From assembly GCA_005884305.1 (NCBI GenBank), contig VAYL01000217.1:11197-18195 (forward strand): 6,999 nucleotides of DNA. Direction: 5' to 3'. Under the pieces are notes generated by a model. The model had not been told where the DNA came from and did not search any database. It saw nothing but the letters and a program-made list of their open reading frames with translations. The translations under genes and the position numbers were made by a program. Numbering within the stretch: the first letter of the stretch is position 1; each line of letters starts with the position of its first letter. Source of the DNA: Actinomycetota bacterium. Its GTDB lineage: Bacteria > Actinomycetota > Thermoleophilia > Solirubrobacterales > 70-9. Below, one piece after another: positions 6,123 through 6,999 of this stretch.

Positions 6123-6989
6123 TTGCTGGACATCCTGCGCGACTACCTCGCGCTGACCAAGCCCAGGATCATCGTCCTGCTGCTGATCACGACGGTGACG
6201 ACGATGTTCGTCGCCGACCCGTCCGGGCCGAGCCTCGCCACCATCCTCTGGACCATGCTGGGCGGCTACCTCGCGGCGGGCGGCGCCGGGGCGATCAACC
6301 ACTTCGTCGACCGCGACCGCGACGCGCGCATGGCGCGGACCTGCGACCGGCCCCTGGTCACCGGCCGGATCGAGCCGAGCCGCGGGCTCGCGTTCGGGAT
6401 CGCGCTCGCGGTGGGCTCGATCGCCCTGCTCGCAGCGACCGTGAACCTCGTGGCCGCGGCGCTCGCGCTGAGCGGGCTGCTTGGCTACGTCTTCGTTTAC
6501 ACGCTGTGGCTGAAGCCGCTGACGCCGCAGAACATCGTCATCGGTGGAGTTGCCGGCGCGGTTCCACCGCTCGTCGGCTGGGCGGCGGCCACCGGTGGCC
6601 TCACCTGGGACGCGCTCTACCCGTTCGCGATCGTCTTCCTCTGGACGCCCCCCCACTTCTGGGCGCTCGCGCTGCTCGTCAAGGACGACTACGAGCGCAC
6701 CGGGGTGCCGATGATGCCGGTCGCGCGCGGCGACGCCACAACGCGTCGCCAAATTCTCGTCTACAGCATCGTCCTGGTCGCGTTCACCGTGCTGCCGTAC
6801 GTCACCGGCCTCTTCGGATGGCTCTATCTCGCGAGCGCGCTCGCCTTCGGCGCCGGCTTCGTCGGCCTCGCCGCCGATCTGGCGCGCCACCCCTCACGCC
6901 CGGCCGCGGTTCGCCTTCATCTGGTCTCGCTGGCCTACCTCGCGCTGCTCTTCGCCGCGATGGCGGCGGATCGCATCCTCCTCAGCTAG
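6123..6989 (+). CDS. ctaB: Protoheme IX farnesyltransferase (heme O synthase)
   Basis: UbiA-superfamily membrane prenyltransferase that adds a farnesyl group to heme B to form heme O, the substrate of CtaA. The 288-aa frame shows LTKPR (11-15), the first aspartate-rich motif NHFVDRDRDARMART (59-73) followed by DRPL, LKPLTPQNIVIGG (130-142), TPPHFWALAL (175-184) and the second motif KDDYERTGVPMMPV (187-200). About eight to nine hydrophobic helices follow the family pattern, ending just before the TAG at 6987-6989. All expected catalytic residues are present. TTG 6123 is the first usual start in this frame after an in-frame TGA at 6063-6065. An ATG at 6065, one base out of frame, may be the true start if the G run at 6118-6122 is miscounted. 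It is very likely co-transcribed with ctaA. Confidence 0.95.
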   Translation: MLDILRDYLALTKPRIIVLLLITTVTTMFVADPSGPSLATILWTMLGGYLAAGGAGAINHFVDRDRDARMARTCDRPLVTGRIEPSRGLAFGIALAVGSIALLAATVNLVAAALALSGLLGYVFVYTLWLKPLTPQNIVIGGVAGAVPPLVGWAAATGGLTWDALYPFAIVFLWTPPHFWALALLVKDDYERTGVPMMPVARGDATTRRQILVYSIVLVAFTVLPYVTGLFGWLYLASALAFGAGFVGLAADLARHPSRPAAVRLHLVSLAYLALLFAAMAADRILLS

Positions 6990-6999
6990 CCCGCTCGCG

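Noticed and set aside
4890..6890. 666-codon minus-strand open frame opposite ctaA and ctaB
   Set aside because: Its product is a low-complexity run of Arg, Asp, Glu, Gly and His typical of the antisense of GC-rich genes; the plus strand encodes two clear enzymes with all motifs.

Overview
The window is GC-rich DNA with dense, mostly co-oriented genes and few Shine-Dalgarno sequences. It looks like an actinobacterial chromosome segment. The phosphatidic acid phosphatase (PAP2) protein and the heme O synthase resemble, from memory, proteins of the Thermoleophilia/Solirubrobacterales group. That placement is an inference and was not searched.

Layout. The left third (1-2238) is on the minus strand. 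A polytopic membrane protein of the lysylphosphatidylglycerol-synthase/YbhN 'flippase-like' family runs off the left edge, and a PAP2-superfamily membrane protein lies upstream of it. The first 103 bases form a perfect 47-bp inverted repeat that reaches the edge of the window, most simply a fold-back artefact at a contig end. A divergent intergenic region of about 165 bp (2239-2404) carries promoter-like -10 boxes facing both ways and two small hairpins. The rest (2405-6989) is a plus-strand cytochrome-oxidase-type operon: subunit II (ctaC-like), subunit I (ctaD-like), heme A synthase (ctaA) and heme O synthase (ctaB). The first pair overlaps by four bases, ctaA follows after 11 bases, and ctaB after at most 57.

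Main discovery candidate. The two oxidase subunits are full-length, open and clearly homologous to A-type heme-copper oxidase subunits, yet both have lost essentially every cofactor ligand. In subunit I the low-spin heme histidine is Phe84, the HPEVY motif is TGAFA, the CuB His-His pair is Arg-Asn (310-311), and the two helix-X heme histidines are Ala396 and Ile398. The Mg/heme-propionate residues and the D- and K-channel residues are also replaced, while neighbouring structural motifs are kept. In subunit II the CuA site is reduced to one His and one Met, with both cysteines, the glutamate and the second histidine gone. A quinol oxidase would lack only CuA, so this is not one. The pair looks like a conserved, redox-silent 'pseudo-oxidase' co-transcribed with heme A biosynthesis enzymes whose own catalytic residues are intact. 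Its function is unknown; a role in heme A handling, oxidase assembly or regulation, or an unrelated membrane function is speculation.

How the genes fit together. CtaB farnesylates heme B to heme O and CtaA oxidises heme O to heme A. A normal aa3/caa3 oxidase elsewhere in the genome would be expected to use the product, because the subunits here have no visible heme ligands. The minus-strand pair probably acts in envelope lipid metabolism and appears unrelated.
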